From a bacterium (lineage in GTDB: Bacteria; DYJV01; JALVYZ01): a stretch of DNA of 14,173 nt. Where the stretch lies: NCBI GenBank assembly GCA_027037705.1, contig JALVYZ010000444.1, positions 1 to 14,173 of the forward strand, in the 5' to 3' direction. Both the position numbers and the translations under genes were made by a program. The notes beneath the pieces are model-generated. The model saw nothing but the letters and a program-made list of their open reading frames with translations, ran no database searches and was not told where the DNA came from. Shown here in pieces: positions 1 to 8,633 of the stretch. Numbering within the stretch: position 1 is the stretch's first letter; the number at the start of each line of letters is the position of its first letter.

Positions 1-1107
1 AATTTTATAAAAATTACCTACTTCAAGAACTGTATATGAGCCCCATGGTCTATATACTGTTACAGGTACATCAGGTAGTTCACTCCCTTTATCCTTTAAA
101 ATTTTAATAGCTTCTTTTACCTTTTGAGCACTTCCTCTTTTTGAAAGTAATAATGCATCAGGTGTATCTACAATTAGCATATCTTCAATATCAATTGCCA
201 CTATCTGTTTATTTTCTGAAATAAAAAGATTACTTTTAGAATTTAAATTTATAGGTTGATTGTTCAAAAAAGCGTTATTATTAGTATCTTTTGGAAGTTC
301 TTTGTATAAACTATCAAAGCTTCCCATATCTGACCAGCCAATATCACATGGGATAACAACTGCTTTATCAGTTTTTTCCATAACTGCATAGTCAATGCTA
401 TTTTCTGGAATTTCTATCATATCTTCTTTATTTATCCTATAAGAGTGTGAATTTATCTCTTTTTTATTTTTAAATGCTTTTACTGATTTATCAAAAATTT
501 CATTTTCATACTTTTTTAATTCTTCAAGAAATACTTTAACTTTAAAGCAAAACATGCCAGAATTCCAGTAGAAATTTCCTTTTTTTAGATATTCTTTTGC
601 AGTGTTTAAGTCAGGTTTTTCTCTAAATTTTACAACCTTATCCCCATTTGCTTCAATATATCCATATCCTGTTTCAGGATAATCAGGTTTTATCCCAAAG
701 GTTACTATATATCCATCTTCAGCATATTTTTTTGCTTTATTACAAGCTTTTTCGTATTCTTTTAAATTTTTAATTAGATGATCTGAGGGAGTTACAAAAA
801 CAATATCTTCATCATCTAATAGCAAACATGCAAGTGTTATTGCTGGTGCAGTATTTCTACCAATTGATTCAAGAAGATACTTTACATTATTATTAAAATC
901 TATCTCAGCAATTTGATCAACTGCTAAAAAATAATGTTGCTCATTTGAAACAATTATTTGTGAAGTTGTCAGAAGTGCATTTCTTTTTAATGTTTTTTGA
1001 AACAAAGATTCACCATCAAATAATTTAACAAATTGTTTTGGCAGCAATGTCCTACTTATTGGCCAGAGCCTTGTCCCACTTCCCCCACTTAAAACTATAT
1101 TAATCAT
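1..1107 (-). CDS. manC: Mannose-1-phosphate guanylyltransferase, probably bifunctional type II (3' end cut by window)
   Basis: The minus-strand frame from the ATG at 1107 is open for 369 codons to the left edge with no stop. The family makes GDP-mannose from mannose-1-phosphate and GTP in the cytoplasm, feeding LPS, capsule or exopolysaccharide synthesis. Seen directly: the N-terminal nucleotide-binding signature [12 protein letters not shown] at residues 8-19, the FREKP active-site motif at 161-165, a downstream WNSGMF, an SDMGSF segment, VDTPDALL, and RPWGSY beginning at 353. RPWG marks the linker into the cupin (phosphomannose isomerase) domain of the AlgA/ManC type, so I infer a bifunctional enzyme of about 450-480 residues missing roughly its last 100. 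The start is supported by TAAGGAG 6 nt upstream. The ATG overlaps the uvrB stop as ATGA, so translation is probably coupled. Odd point: a sugar-nucleotide gene at the end of a housekeeping operon. Confidence 0.93.
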   Translation of the reverse strand, partial: MINIVLSGGSGTRLWPISRTLLPKQFVKLFDGESLFQKTLKRNALLTTSQIIVSNEQHYFLAVDQIAEIDFNNNVKYLLESIGRNTAPAITLACLLLDDEDIVFVTPSDHLIKNLKEYEKACNKAKKYAEDGYIVTFGIKPDYPETGYGYIEANGDKVVKFREKPDLNTAKEYLKKGNFYWNSGMFCFKVKVFLEELKKYENEIFDKSVKAFKNKKEINSHSYRINKEDMIEIPENSIDYAVMEKTDKAVVIPCDIGWSDMGSFDSLYKELPKDTNNNAFLNNQPINLNSKSNLFISENKQIVAIDIEDMLIVDTPDALLLSKRGSAQKVKEAIKILKDKGSELPDVPVTVYRPWGSYTVLEVGNFYKI

Positions 1108-3086
1108 AGCATACTCCTTAAAATAATTATTTTATCCCTGATTTCTGCAGCTTTTTCAAATTCAAGGTGTTTTGCATATTCTTTCATCTTTTTTTCAAGT
1201 TTTTTTATCATTTCAGGGATTTTTCTTTTATCAACAAGTTTGAAGTCTTCTTGTTCTTCTTCTATTTTTGGAACTGTAAAATAATCCATCATATAAAGAG
1301 TTGCCATATCATCTTTTATACTCTTTTTAATAGTTTCTGGTGTTATATTATATTTTTTGTTATATTCCAACTGTTTTTTTCTTCTTCTTGTAGTTTCTTT
1401 AACTGCTTCTCCAATAGATTTTGTCATTATATCTGCATATAGTATGGCTTTTCCATTAATATTTCTTGCAGCCCTTCCAATTGTTTGAATCAAAGAAGTT
1501 TTACTTCTTAAGAATCCTTCTTTATCTGCATCTAAAATAGCAACAAGAGAAACTTCTGGAATATCAAGTCCTTCTCTTAAAAGATTTATTCCTACAAGTA
1601 CATCATAAGTCCCTTTTCGTAGTTCTTTTATAATTTCTATTCTTTCAAGTGTATCTATTTCAGAATGCAGATAAATTGATTTTATTCCAAGTTCTTTTAA
1701 ATAATCTGATAGATTTTCAGCCATTCTTTTTGTAAGAGTTGTTATAAGCACCCTCTCCTTTCTTTCAATAACTTTATTTATTTCACCAATTAAATCATCA
1801 ACCTGATTCTTTGCTGGTTTTACAACAATTTCTGGATCTACAAGTCCTGTTGGTCTAATTATCTGTTCAACAATTTCATTGTTACATTTTTCAAGTTCAT
1901 AGTCAGCTGGTGTAGCAGATACAAAAATTATTTGATTGATATGAGTTTCAAACTCTTCAAATTTTAATGGCCTGTTATCAAGTGCTGAAGGAAGTCTAAA
2001 ACCATATTCAACAAGAGTTTCTTTCCTTGACCTGTCTCCTCTATACATTCCTTTTAATTGTGGTATTGTAACATGACTTTCATCAATAACTATTAAAAAA
2101 TCTTTTGGAAAATAATCTAAAAGAGTTGGTGGAGGTTCACCTGGTGCTCTTCCTGTTAAGTATCTTGAATAATTTTCAATCCCTTTACAATAACCAAGTT
2201 CTTCTAAAAATTCTAAATCATAGTTTGTTCTTTGTTGCAATCTCTGTGCTTCTAATAATTTATTTTTTGATAAAAAATATTTTACTCTCTCTTCAAGTTC
2301 TTTTCTAATCTCTTTTACAGCCCATTTTAATCTCTCTTGAGGTGCAATATAATGAGTTGCTGGATAGATGGTTATTTTCCCAAGATTTCTAATTGTTTTT
2401 CCTGATACTACATCAAACTCTTTAATTTCTTCAACAATATCTCCAAATAATGATACTCTTATTGCTTTTTCTTCTTCATGAGCTGGAAATATTTCAATTA
2501 TATCTCCTTTTACTCTAAATGTTCCTCTATGAAAATCAATATCATTTCTTTCATAATGAATCTCCACAAGTTTTTCTAAAATAAAATCTCTATTAATTTC
2601 TTTTTCAACTTCAAGATAAAGAATCATGTTGTAGTAAGCTTCTGGAGAGCCTAAACCATATATACATGAAACACTTGCAACAATTATGACATCATTTCTT
2701 TCAAGTAATGAATAAGTTGCTCTATGTCTTAATTTATCGATTGTCTCATTAATTGAAGAATCTTTTTCAATGTAAATGTCTGTTTCTGGTAGATATGCTT
2801 CAGGTTGATAATAGTCATAATAACTGACAAAATACTCAACTGCATTTTCAGGAAAAAATTCTCTGAATTCTTCATAAAGTTGTGCTGCTAAAGTTTTGTT
2901 ATGAGTTATAATTAGAGTTGGTTTATTTATTTTTTCTATAACATTTGCAATTGTAAATGTTTTCCCAGAGCCAGTAACACCAAGCAAAGTTTGGAATTTT
3001 TTACCTGACTTTAACCCATTTACAAGTTTTTTAATTGCTTGTGGTTGATCCCCTTTTGGGTGAAAGTTACTTTTTAGTTTAAACAT
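1104..3086 (-). CDS. uvrB: Excinuclease ABC subunit B
   Basis: UvrB is the damage-verifying ATPase of nucleotide excision repair. It is loaded on DNA by UvrA and recruits UvrC for incision. The 660-residue product is family length and complete. Visible in order: Walker A GVTGSGKT (36-43), the beta-hairpin region [10 protein letters not shown] (89-98) that inserts between strands at lesions, the DESH box (335-338), the SAT-like VSATPADYE (389-397), motif [11 protein letters not shown] (534-542), and a C-terminal UVR domain (about 620-660) for UvrC contact. The start [18 protein letters not shown] aligns with the usual N-terminus; its ribosome-binding site is weak (GAATGA), consistent with coupling to queA 23 nt upstream. 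The gene ends in ATGA shared with manC. No uvrA or uvrC is in the window. Confidence 0.98.
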   Translation of the reverse strand: MFKLKSNFHPKGDQPQAIKKLVNGLKSGKKFQTLLGVTGSGKTFTIANVIEKINKPTLIITHNKTLAAQLYEEFREFFPENAVEYFVSYYDYYQPEAYLPETDIYIEKDSSINETIDKLRHRATYSLLERNDVIIVASVSCIYGLGSPEAYYNMILYLEVEKEINRDFILEKLVEIHYERNDIDFHRGTFRVKGDIIEIFPAHEEEKAIRVSLFGDIVEEIKEFDVVSGKTIRNLGKITIYPATHYIAPQERLKWAVKEIRKELEERVKYFLSKNKLLEAQRLQQRTNYDLEFLEELGYCKGIENYSRYLTGRAPGEPPPTLLDYFPKDFLIVIDESHVTIPQLKGMYRGDRSRKETLVEYGFRLPSALDNRPLKFEEFETHINQIIFVSATPADYELEKCNNEIVEQIIRPTGLVDPEIVVKPAKNQVDDLIGEINKVIERKERVLITTLTKRMAENLSDYLKELGIKSIYLHSEIDTLERIEIIKELRKGTYDVLVGINLLREGLDIPEVSLVAILDADKEGFLRSKTSLIQTIGRAARNINGKAILYADIMTKSIGEAVKETTRRRKKQLEYNKKYNITPETIKKSIKDDMATLYMMDYFTVPKIEEEQEDFKLVDKRKIPEMIKKLEKKMKEYAKHLEFEKAAEIRDKIIILRSML

Positions 3087-3109
3087 TTCATTCTATTTGT
3101 GAATTTATT

Positions 3110-4126
3110 TTAAATTATTAACATACAGTCACCATAAGAAAAGAATCTGTATTTTTTTTTAATTGCTTCATTGTAACATTTCAAAATGTTTTCTCTACCA
3201 GCAAAAGCACTTACAAGCATTAATAATGTTGATTTGGGTAAATGGAAATTTGTAAGTAATTTGTCAATAACATTAAATTTAAAGCTTGGATAAATAAATA
3301 AATTTGTGAAATATTTTCCTGAAGTTATTTTATTAAATTTTAAATAGTTATCTTCAAGTGTTCTTACAACTGTTGTGCCCACTGCAAGAATTTTTTTTCC
3401 TATATGTTTTGCATGATTTATTAATTCTGCACTCTTTTCTGAAATTTCATAATCTTCATAATGCATTTTATGTTCTAAAATATTTTCAACTCTCACAGGA
3501 TGAAAAGTTGCATAACTTACATACAGGGTCACATAACATATTTCAACACCTTTATTTTTTAATTTTTTTATAATTTCATTAGTAAAATGTAGACCAGCAG
3601 TAGGAGCAGCAATTGCTCCTTTAAATTTTTCATCTGCAAAAACAGTTTGATATCTTGCAAAATCTATATTTTCACTCTCTCTTTTAATATATGGAGGTAG
3701 TGGCATTTTTCCAAATTTTTCAATCTGAAAATTTTCTGTAAATTTTACAGCATATTTTCCATTTAAATCCTCAACTATTTCACAAAAAATATTATTAGAA
3801 ATAATTAACTTATCATTTATTTTAGGTTTTTTACTTGCTTTAACAAATGCTTCCCATAAGTTATCATTTAATTTTCTAATAAGTAATATCTCTACTTTCC
3901 CACCTGTTTCCTTTTTAGCAAATACCCTTGCAGGAATAACTTTTACATTGTTAGCAACAATTAATTCATCCCCTTCTAAAAAATCTATTATATTTTTAAA
4001 ATATGAATGGATAATTTTATCTTGATTTTTGTAATATACAAGCATTCTTGATTCATCTCTTTTTTGAGATGGATATTTTGCAATTAATTCTTTCGGAAGA
4101 GAGTAATCAAATAAGGAGATATGCAT
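3110..4126 (-). CDS. queA: S-adenosylmethionine:tRNA ribosyltransferase-isomerase
   Basis: QueA transfers and isomerises the ribosyl part of SAM onto 7-aminomethyl-7-deazaguanine at the tRNA wobble position, giving epoxyqueuosine. The protein is 338 residues, normal for the family. Seen: N-terminal LFDYSLPKELIAKYP, the RDESRML segment (23-29), VIPARV (63-68), MPLPPYIKR (141-149), GAIAAPTAGLHFT (170-182), EHKMHYEDYEIS (218-229) and the C-terminal block TNFHLPKSTLLMLVSAFAG. One usually well-kept stretch differs: where family members normally read like TLHVGxGTFxPV, this one reads TLYVSYATFHPV (200-211), replacing the histidine and both glycines. The rest of the fold looks intact, so I still call it QueA, but activity or substrate use could be altered. 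The ATG shares one base with the stop of the SPFH gene (TAATG), and AAGGAG-like sequence lies inside the upstream gene's end only weakly. Confidence 0.95.
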   Translation of the reverse strand: MHISLFDYSLPKELIAKYPSQKRDESRMLVYYKNQDKIIHSYFKNIIDFLEGDELIVANNVKVIPARVFAKKETGGKVEILLIRKLNDNLWEAFVKASKKPKINDKLIISNNIFCEIVEDLNGKYAVKFTENFQIEKFGKMPLPPYIKRESENIDFARYQTVFADEKFKGAIAAPTAGLHFTNEIIKKLKNKGVEICYVTLYVSYATFHPVRVENILEHKMHYEDYEISEKSAELINHAKHIGKKILAVGTTVVRTLEDNYLKFNKITSGKYFTNLFIYPSFKFNVIDKLLTNFHLPKSTLLMLVSAFAGRENILKCYNEAIKKKYRFFSYGDCMLII

Positions 4127-5046
4127 TAATGATTTAATATTTTGTCAACTATTTGAGATGCTTTGTTTGCTTTTTCTGGATTTTTAAGTCCATCAACTAT
4201 AATTCTTATTGCTTCAAGTTTCATTGCATTTTCGCCACCAGGATTTGATAAAATTTTAATTTCTTCCTGAAGTCTTTTTTTCTGTGCTTCCCAGTAAATA
4301 TTTTGTTGTTCTATTTTCTTTTTTGCGATTTGTTTTTCCATTTCAGCTTTTTTTAATAAAAAATTTAATTTCTCAAGTTTAATTTTATTTAATGCTTGCT
4401 CTTCTTTTAACTTTTTTTCAGCTTCAATTTTTAATTTTTCAAGTTCAAGTTTATTTGCTTTAAGTTTTGCAAAAATTTCTTGTTTTTCAGGAGAAAATTT
4501 TATTTTTAAAAGATTTAGTTTTGTTAATTGTAATCCAAAAAATTTTAAATTATCATTCACCAACTCTTTTATTTTATTAGTAAATTGTTTATTAAAATCA
4601 TCTTTTATCATATCAGAAATTGAAAATTTTAAAAAAGCATCATCAACTGCACTTTTAATATAAACATTTAATATTTTATCAATCTCTTTAGAATTTGAAT
4701 TTTCAAGAAATTTGTCAATTTTGGTTTTATCAATTGAATAAACTAATTCTATATCAAACTCAGTTCCATCAAAAGCTTTTATATGAAGTTTTTTATATTC
4801 TGGTTTTATTTTAATTTTATAAACTTTATTTATTCCAGGAATCAACCCGCTTAAAAAATAGTAATATTTTCCAGGAGATAAAATTTTACCTGTAAACCCT
4901 TTATCCTTGCCATAAACTTTATATACTACTCCATATTCTCCTGGATTGATTTCTGGAGAAAAATAATAAATTGCAGCAACTATGCCGCCTGCAATTATTA
5001 CGATAAATAATAAAGAAAAAAAAGTTTTAAGTATTGATTTTAACAT
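4126..5046 (-). CDS. SPFH/band-7 (prohibitin-like) domain membrane protein
   Basis: A 306-residue protein with one N-terminal hydrophobic helix (about 8-29), then a segment starting NPGEYGVVYKVYG (34-46) and ILSPGKYYYF (55-64). This is the typical opening of SPFH/band-7 domains (stomatin, prohibitin, HflK/HflC). The domain runs to about residue 183, followed by a highly charged Lys/Glu helix (about 184-267) that should form a coiled coil, and a short helical tail. Family members assemble as membrane-anchored oligomers that organise membrane patches or restrain proteases; the specific partner here is unknown. It lacks an NfeD partner and a second hflK/hflC-like gene in the window. The start is set by GGAGAACAATG, and it overlaps the last codons of pnp by 7 nt, while its stop overlaps queA by one base. 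That placement implies co-translation with RNA-metabolism genes. Domain call is by pattern only. Confidence 0.82.
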   Translation of the reverse strand: MLKSILKTFFSLLFIVIIAGGIVAAIYYFSPEINPGEYGVVYKVYGKDKGFTGKILSPGKYYYFLSGLIPGINKVYKIKIKPEYKKLHIKAFDGTEFDIELVYSIDKTKIDKFLENSNSKEIDKILNVYIKSAVDDAFLKFSISDMIKDDFNKQFTNKIKELVNDNLKFFGLQLTKLNLLKIKFSPEKQEIFAKLKANKLELEKLKIEAEKKLKEEQALNKIKLEKLNFLLKKAEMEKQIAKKKIEQQNIYWEAQKKRLQEEIKILSNPGGENAMKLEAIRIIVDGLKNPEKANKASQIVDKILNH

Positions 5047-7103
5047 TGTTCTCCATATACAGCAGCTTTTCTACTTACTTTAACTTTACCATCAGGTTCA
5101 ATTTTAATAACTTTGACTAATACTTCATCACCAACATTAAAATATTCACCTATATTTTTTATTCTCTTATTATCAATCTCTGAAATATGTAACAATCCAG
5201 TAACTCCTGGAATTAATTCAACAATTGCTCCAAAATCTAAAATTTTAATGATTTTACCAGTTAATATTTCTCCTTCTTTAACTTCTCTTGTATAATCAAA
5301 TATTAATTCTTTTGCTTTGTCTAAATTTGCAACTGATTTTGAATAAACTCTTATAATCCCATCTTGTTCAATATCAATCTTTACACCAGTTTCATCAATA
5401 ATTGATTTAATATGTTTTCCAGAAGGACCTATTAAATTAGGGATCTTATCAGGGTTAACCTGCAAAGTCACAACTCTTGGTGCATAAGGCGATATTTCCT
5501 TTCTTGGTTCTTTAATTGTTTCTTTCATTTTTTCTAAAATATGCAATCTACCTTCTTTTGCCTGTTCAAGAGCTTTTTCTAAAATTTCAAACTCAAGGCC
5601 TTCAATTTTTATATCCATTTGAACCGCTGTAACTCCATTTTCAGTTCCTGCAACTTTAAAATCCATATCTCCAAGATGATCTTCATCTCCAAGAATATCA
5701 GATAATACTATATATTTATCTCCTTCCTGAATTAATCCCATAGCAATACCAGCAACATGAGATTTTACTGGAACTCCTGCATCCATTAATGCTAATGATC
5801 CTCCACAAACTGTTGCCATTGAAGAAGAACCATTTGATTCCAAAATTTCTGATACAACTCTTATTGTATATGGAAATTTTTCTTCTGAAGGAATAACTTT
5901 GCTTAGTGCTCTTTCAGCTAAATATCCATGCCCAATCTCTCTTCTGCCAGGTGCTCTTAAAAAGCCGACTTCCCCAACAGAAAAAGGTGGAAAATTGTAA
6001 TGCACCATAAATCTTTTGGTTTCTTCACCTACCAGAGAATCAACAATTTGTTCATCTTCTCCGCTACCTAAAGTAACAGTAACAAAAGCCTGAGTCTCTC
6101 CTCTTGTGAATAAACCAGAACCATGGTTTCTTTTAAAAATTCCAACTTTACAATCAATTGGTCTTATATCTTTAACTCCTCGTCCATCAATTCTTTTGCC
6201 TTCTTTTATAATGAATTCTCTAATTCTATGATCTACAATTTCTTTAAAAATTTGAGAGATATCTTCTTCATAATTTTCTTGGATTTCTTTTTTTAATTTT
6301 TTTAATGCATTTCTTCTTGCTAATTTTTCTTTTATAAAAATTAATTCATCAATTTTTGATAAATATTTTTCTTTTATTTCATTGTATAATTCTTGATTTA
6401 ATTCCTGTGGAGTAAAATCTATTTTAGGTTTTGCGCATCTTTCTATTAATTCCTTTTGAAGTTTTATTATTTCTTTAATCTTTTCATGCGCTAATTTTAA
6501 AGCTTCTACTACTTTTTTCTCAGAGACTTCATTAGCCTCACCTTCAACCATTGTAATAGCATCTTCTCTTCCAGCAACAACAAAATTTAAATCAGCTTTT
6601 TCTTCATCTTCCATAGAGGGATTAATTACAAAATCATTACCAAACATACAAACTCTAACAGCTCCAACAGGTCCATCAAATGGAATTTCAGAAATACATA
6701 AAGCAAGTGATGCTCCATTTAAAGCTACTATATCAGGGTTGTTATCATCTTCCATTGCAAGAACTGTTGCTATGACCTGAACCTCATTTTTAAATCCATC
6801 AGGAAAAAGGGGTCTAATTGACCTATCTATTAATCTTGAAACAAGTGTTTCATGATCAGAAGCTTTGCCTTCTCTTTTAATAAAACCTCCTGGAATTTTT
6901 CCAGCAGCAAAAGCTTTTTCTAAATAATTAACAGTTAATGGAAAAAAATCTAAATCTTCTTTAGTTTCTTCATTAAAAACTGCTGTTACTAAAACTGCTG
7001 TGTCTCCACATTTTGCTAAAATTGAGCCATTTGCCTGTTTTGCTAAATATCCTGTTTGAAATTCAAATAGTTTACCGTCTATAAGACCTTTAACTTCTTC
7101 CAT
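5040..7103 (-). CDS. pnp: Polyribonucleotide nucleotidyltransferase (PNPase)
   Basis: PNPase degrades RNA 3' to 5' by phosphorolysis and can add tails in reverse; it is a trimer and often joins the RNA degradosome. The 687-residue product has the full family layout: first RNase PH domain (about 10-145, with RSIRPLFPDGF at 94-104), a helical linker (about 240-300), second RNase PH domain (about 315-530) with GRREIGHG (386-393) and the catalytic block GDEDHLGDMDFKVAG (472-486; D475, D481 and K483 match the catalytic Asp/Asp/Lys), a KH domain with IGPSGKHIKSI (558-568) and a C-terminal S1 domain (about 612-678). There is no extended degradosome-binding tail after S1. AGGTGAAC precedes the ATG. 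It lies 10 nt after rpsO, the classic rpsO-pnp pairing, so regulation together with S15, and possibly by PNPase itself, is likely. Confidence 0.98.
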   Translation of the reverse strand: MEEVKGLIDGKLFEFQTGYLAKQANGSILAKCGDTAVLVTAVFNEETKEDLDFFPLTVNYLEKAFAAGKIPGGFIKREGKASDHETLVSRLIDRSIRPLFPDGFKNEVQVIATVLAMEDDNNPDIVALNGASLALCISEIPFDGPVGAVRVCMFGNDFVINPSMEDEEKADLNFVVAGREDAITMVEGEANEVSEKKVVEALKLAHEKIKEIIKLQKELIERCAKPKIDFTPQELNQELYNEIKEKYLSKIDELIFIKEKLARRNALKKLKKEIQENYEEDISQIFKEIVDHRIREFIIKEGKRIDGRGVKDIRPIDCKVGIFKRNHGSGLFTRGETQAFVTVTLGSGEDEQIVDSLVGEETKRFMVHYNFPPFSVGEVGFLRAPGRREIGHGYLAERALSKVIPSEEKFPYTIRVVSEILESNGSSSMATVCGGSLALMDAGVPVKSHVAGIAMGLIQEGDKYIVLSDILGDEDHLGDMDFKVAGTENGVTAVQMDIKIEGLEFEILEKALEQAKEGRLHILEKMKETIKEPRKEISPYAPRVVTLQVNPDKIPNLIGPSGKHIKSIIDETGVKIDIEQDGIIRVYSKSVANLDKAKELIFDYTREVKEGEILTGKIIKILDFGAIVELIPGVTGLLHISEIDNKRIKNIGEYFNVGDEVLVKVIKIEPDGKVKVSRKAAVYGEQC

Positions 7104-7113
7104 TGTTCACCTG

Positions 7114-7383
7114 TTATTTTCTTAGGTTCAATTCTTTAATAATATTTTTATATCTTTCAACATCAATTCTTTTAAGATAATCTAAAAGTCTTCTTCTTTT
7201 TCCAACTAACATTAACAATCCTCTTCTTGAATGATAATCATGTTTGTGAACTTTAAAATGTTCAGTTAAATTTTTAATTCTTTCTGTTAAAATAGCAATT
7301 TGGACTTCAGGTGAACCTGTGTCTGAATCATGTCTTTTGAATTTTTCAATAAGTTTTCTCTTTGTTTCTGCATCAATTGACAC
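7114..7383 (-). CDS. rpsO: 30S ribosomal protein S15
   Basis: S15 is a primary 16S rRNA-binding protein of the small subunit platform. The 89-residue length is exactly the family norm. Conserved elements seen: [10 protein letters not shown] (21-30), the LTERI helix, [12 protein letters not shown] (46-57) and [11 protein letters not shown] (60-70), which contact the rRNA three-way junction. The start codon is GTG, not ATG. It is fixed by a textbook AAGGAGG 7 nt upstream and by correct family length. pnp follows after 10 nt. In many bacteria S15 represses its own mRNA by binding its leader; a small possible hairpin lies in the 55-nt leader here, listed separately. Confidence 0.98.
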   Translation of the reverse strand: MSIDAETKRKLIEKFKRHDSDTGSPEVQIAILTERIKNLTEHFKVHKHDYHSRRGLLMLVGKRRRLLDYLKRIDVERYKNIIKELNLRK

Positions 7384-7393
7384 TTCTTTTCCT
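7384..7393 (-). promoter_or_regulatory. Strong Shine-Dalgarno fixing the GTG start of rpsO
   Basis: On the minus strand the bases read AAGGAGG followed by AAAAGAA and then GTG. This near-perfect ribosome-binding site at normal spacing is the reason to accept a GTG start for rpsO. Confidence 0.8.
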
Positions 7394-7408
7394 CCTTAAT
7401 TTTAGTTT

Positions 7409-7423
7409 GTGGCTAATTAGCAC
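7409..7423 (-). promoter_or_regulatory. Possible small hairpin in the rpsO leader
   Basis: The leader contains GTGCTAATTAGCCAC, which can fold as a five-pair stem (GTGCT with AGC-AC, one bulged C) and an AATT loop. The core GCTAATTAGC (7412-7421) is a perfect palindrome. It sits about 18 nt upstream of the rpsO Shine-Dalgarno. S15 leaders are known translational operators in several phyla, but the stem is short and no known S15 operator class can be assigned by eye. It could instead be a DNA operator. Confidence 0.3.
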
Positions 7424-7438
7424 TATTTTAAAAAAAAA

Positions 7439-8071
7439 TCAACTAAAATAATTATCTGCAATTTCTGTTACTTTTTTTAATTCATTTTCTATTAAATTTT
7501 TATTTTTTTCAAAATCTTCATTTTTATCAATATAAATTGGACTCCCTGCAACATATACAATTTCATTAAAAGGATATGGAAAAATAAAGTTGTCCCAAGA
7601 GTTTAATATTAGCTTTTTTTTTACATTATATGCCAGTGGAATGACAGGGTAACCTGTTAATTTAGCTAAAAACACCACTCCGTTTTGTAATTTATATTTT
7701 GGACCTCTTGGCCCATCTGGTGTAATACATACATCATAATTTTCAATTTCTTTTAATAATCCTTTTAATGCCTTAATTGAGCCTCTTCTTGATGAGCCTC
7801 TAACAGTATAAAGACCTTTGTATTTTAAAATAATTCTTGTAATAATTTCTCCATCTGAATGTTCGCTTATTAATATTTTTGCTCCTTTTCCTTTGTATAA
7901 TTTAGGCATTAAACCTAACCTATTGTGCCAGAATATATTTATTGTTTTAACCTTTTCATCTTCCCACATATTGAAAATATTATCAAAATTAATATAATTT
8001 TTTTTTGAAGTTTTAAATACAAAATCTATATAATTTTTACCTAAAAAACTTAAAAAGTCTATTTTATCCAC
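7439..8071 (-). CDS. DUF374-type lysophospholipid acyltransferase family protein
   Basis: The 210-residue protein shows the DUF374/LPLAT-like signature: FWHNRLGLMP (47-56), ISEHSDGEIITRI (68-80), RGSSRRG (91-97) and TPDGPRGP (117-124), followed by a hydrophobic-basic C-terminal half with PVIPLAYNV. The family resembles the KDO/lipid A and glycerophosphate acyltransferases and is thought to move acyl chains onto a membrane lipid or lipid A-like acceptor; its substrate is not established. It acts presumably at the inner membrane face, although no clear membrane helix is visible. The only usable start in frame is GTG at 8071; an in-frame stop lies 24-27 nt upstream and there is no obvious Shine-Dalgarno. 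It is transcribed away from the neighbouring plus-strand gene and lies 55 nt upstream of rpsO, so it may be the first gene of that operon. Confidence 0.85.
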   Translation of the reverse strand: MDKIDFLSFLGKNYIDFVFKTSKKNYINFDNIFNMWEDEKVKTINIFWHNRLGLMPKLYKGKGAKILISEHSDGEIITRIILKYKGLYTVRGSSRRGSIKALKGLLKEIENYDVCITPDGPRGPKYKLQNGVVFLAKLTGYPVIPLAYNVKKKLILNSWDNFIFPYPFNEIVYVAGSPIYIDKNEDFEKNKNLIENELKKVTEIADNYFS

Positions 8072-8128
8072 AATTAAAAAATTACCATAATTACTTTATT
8101 TGCACAATATTTTTTGATAAAAAAAAGT

Positions 8129-8512
8129 ATGGTTAATTTTTTGTTCGCTTATGGAACTTTAAAAAGAAATTACAATAATCACTTTTTTTTAAAAGATTGT
8201 AATTTCATTGGAATTGGATATACAATTAAAAAGTTTAGAATGTTTAATAAAGGTTATCCATATGTTGTTTTTGATAAAAATGGTTACTTAATTAAAGGAG
8301 AAGTATATGAAATTAAAGATGAAAAAATATGGAAAAAGATAGATGACTTAGAGGATTATCCAGATGAGTACGACAAAACAATTATAGATATAAGATTGGA
8401 TGATAAAATAGTAAAAGCATTTTTATACTATTACAAACAAATAAAAGAAGGTATTGAATTAAAGAATGTAAAATATAATTGTTCTTTAAAGATTTACTAT
8501 CTTGAGTATTAA
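8129..8512 (+). CDS. Gamma-glutamylcyclotransferase-like (AIG2/GGCT fold) protein
   Basis: The only clear plus-strand gene. The fold signature FAYGTLKRNYNNHFFL lies close to the N-terminus, followed by GYPYVVF, KGEVYEI and the motif IDDLEDYPDEYDKTII. The Glu in LED (residue 75 from the ATG) matches the catalytic acid of gamma-glutamylcyclotransferases, which cyclise gamma-glutamyl amines to release 5-oxoproline. The exact substrate (gamma-glutamyl amine, peptide or isopeptide) cannot be told. I prefer ATG at 8129 (127 residues) over an upstream in-frame TTG at 8114, because it puts the YGT signature where family members have it; neither start has a strong Shine-Dalgarno. It starts 57 nt from the divergent acyltransferase and converges on the exported-protein gene. 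Confidence 0.85.
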   Translation: MVNFLFAYGTLKRNYNNHFFLKDCNFIGIGYTIKKFRMFNKGYPYVVFDKNGYLIKGEVYEIKDEKIWKKIDDLEDYPDEYDKTIIDIRLDDKIVKAFLYYYKQIKEGIELKNVKYNCSLKIYYLEY

Positions 8513-8633
8513 AAAATTGTAATTCTTATAAGTTTCAAATAATATTAACCATAAATTTTTACAAAATATTACTACTAAGTTTAATGCTGGATGTTGGACT
8601 TAAATTAAAAATTTACAATTTAAAATTTTAATT
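8513..8633. terminator. Convergent gap with weak AT-only inverted repeat
   Basis: This 115-nt gap separates two converging genes. It holds no plausible small gene. AATTAAAA (8603-8610) and TTTTAATT (8626-8633) form an AT-only inverted repeat that also reaches the last bases of the minus-strand gene. It might serve as a weak bidirectional terminator, but in DNA this AT-rich such repeats arise easily by chance. Confidence 0.25.

Noticed and set aside
1167-2308. Plus-strand open frames at 1167-1442 and 2105-2308
   Set aside because: They are Phe/Leu-rich antisense shadows of uvrB, without ribosome-binding sites or recognisable motifs.
3358-3573. Plus-strand open frame opposite queA
   Set aside because: Low-complexity antisense shadow lying fully inside the well-supported queA gene.
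5113-5295. Plus-strand open frame opposite the 3' end of pnp
   Set aside because: Antisense to the PNPase S1/KH region; no start signal and no family features.
7414-7442. Promoter for rpsO (TTGATT, 17 nt, TGC-TAATTA)
   Set aside because: The spacing and TGn are attractive, but the -10 hexamer matches consensus at only two positions.
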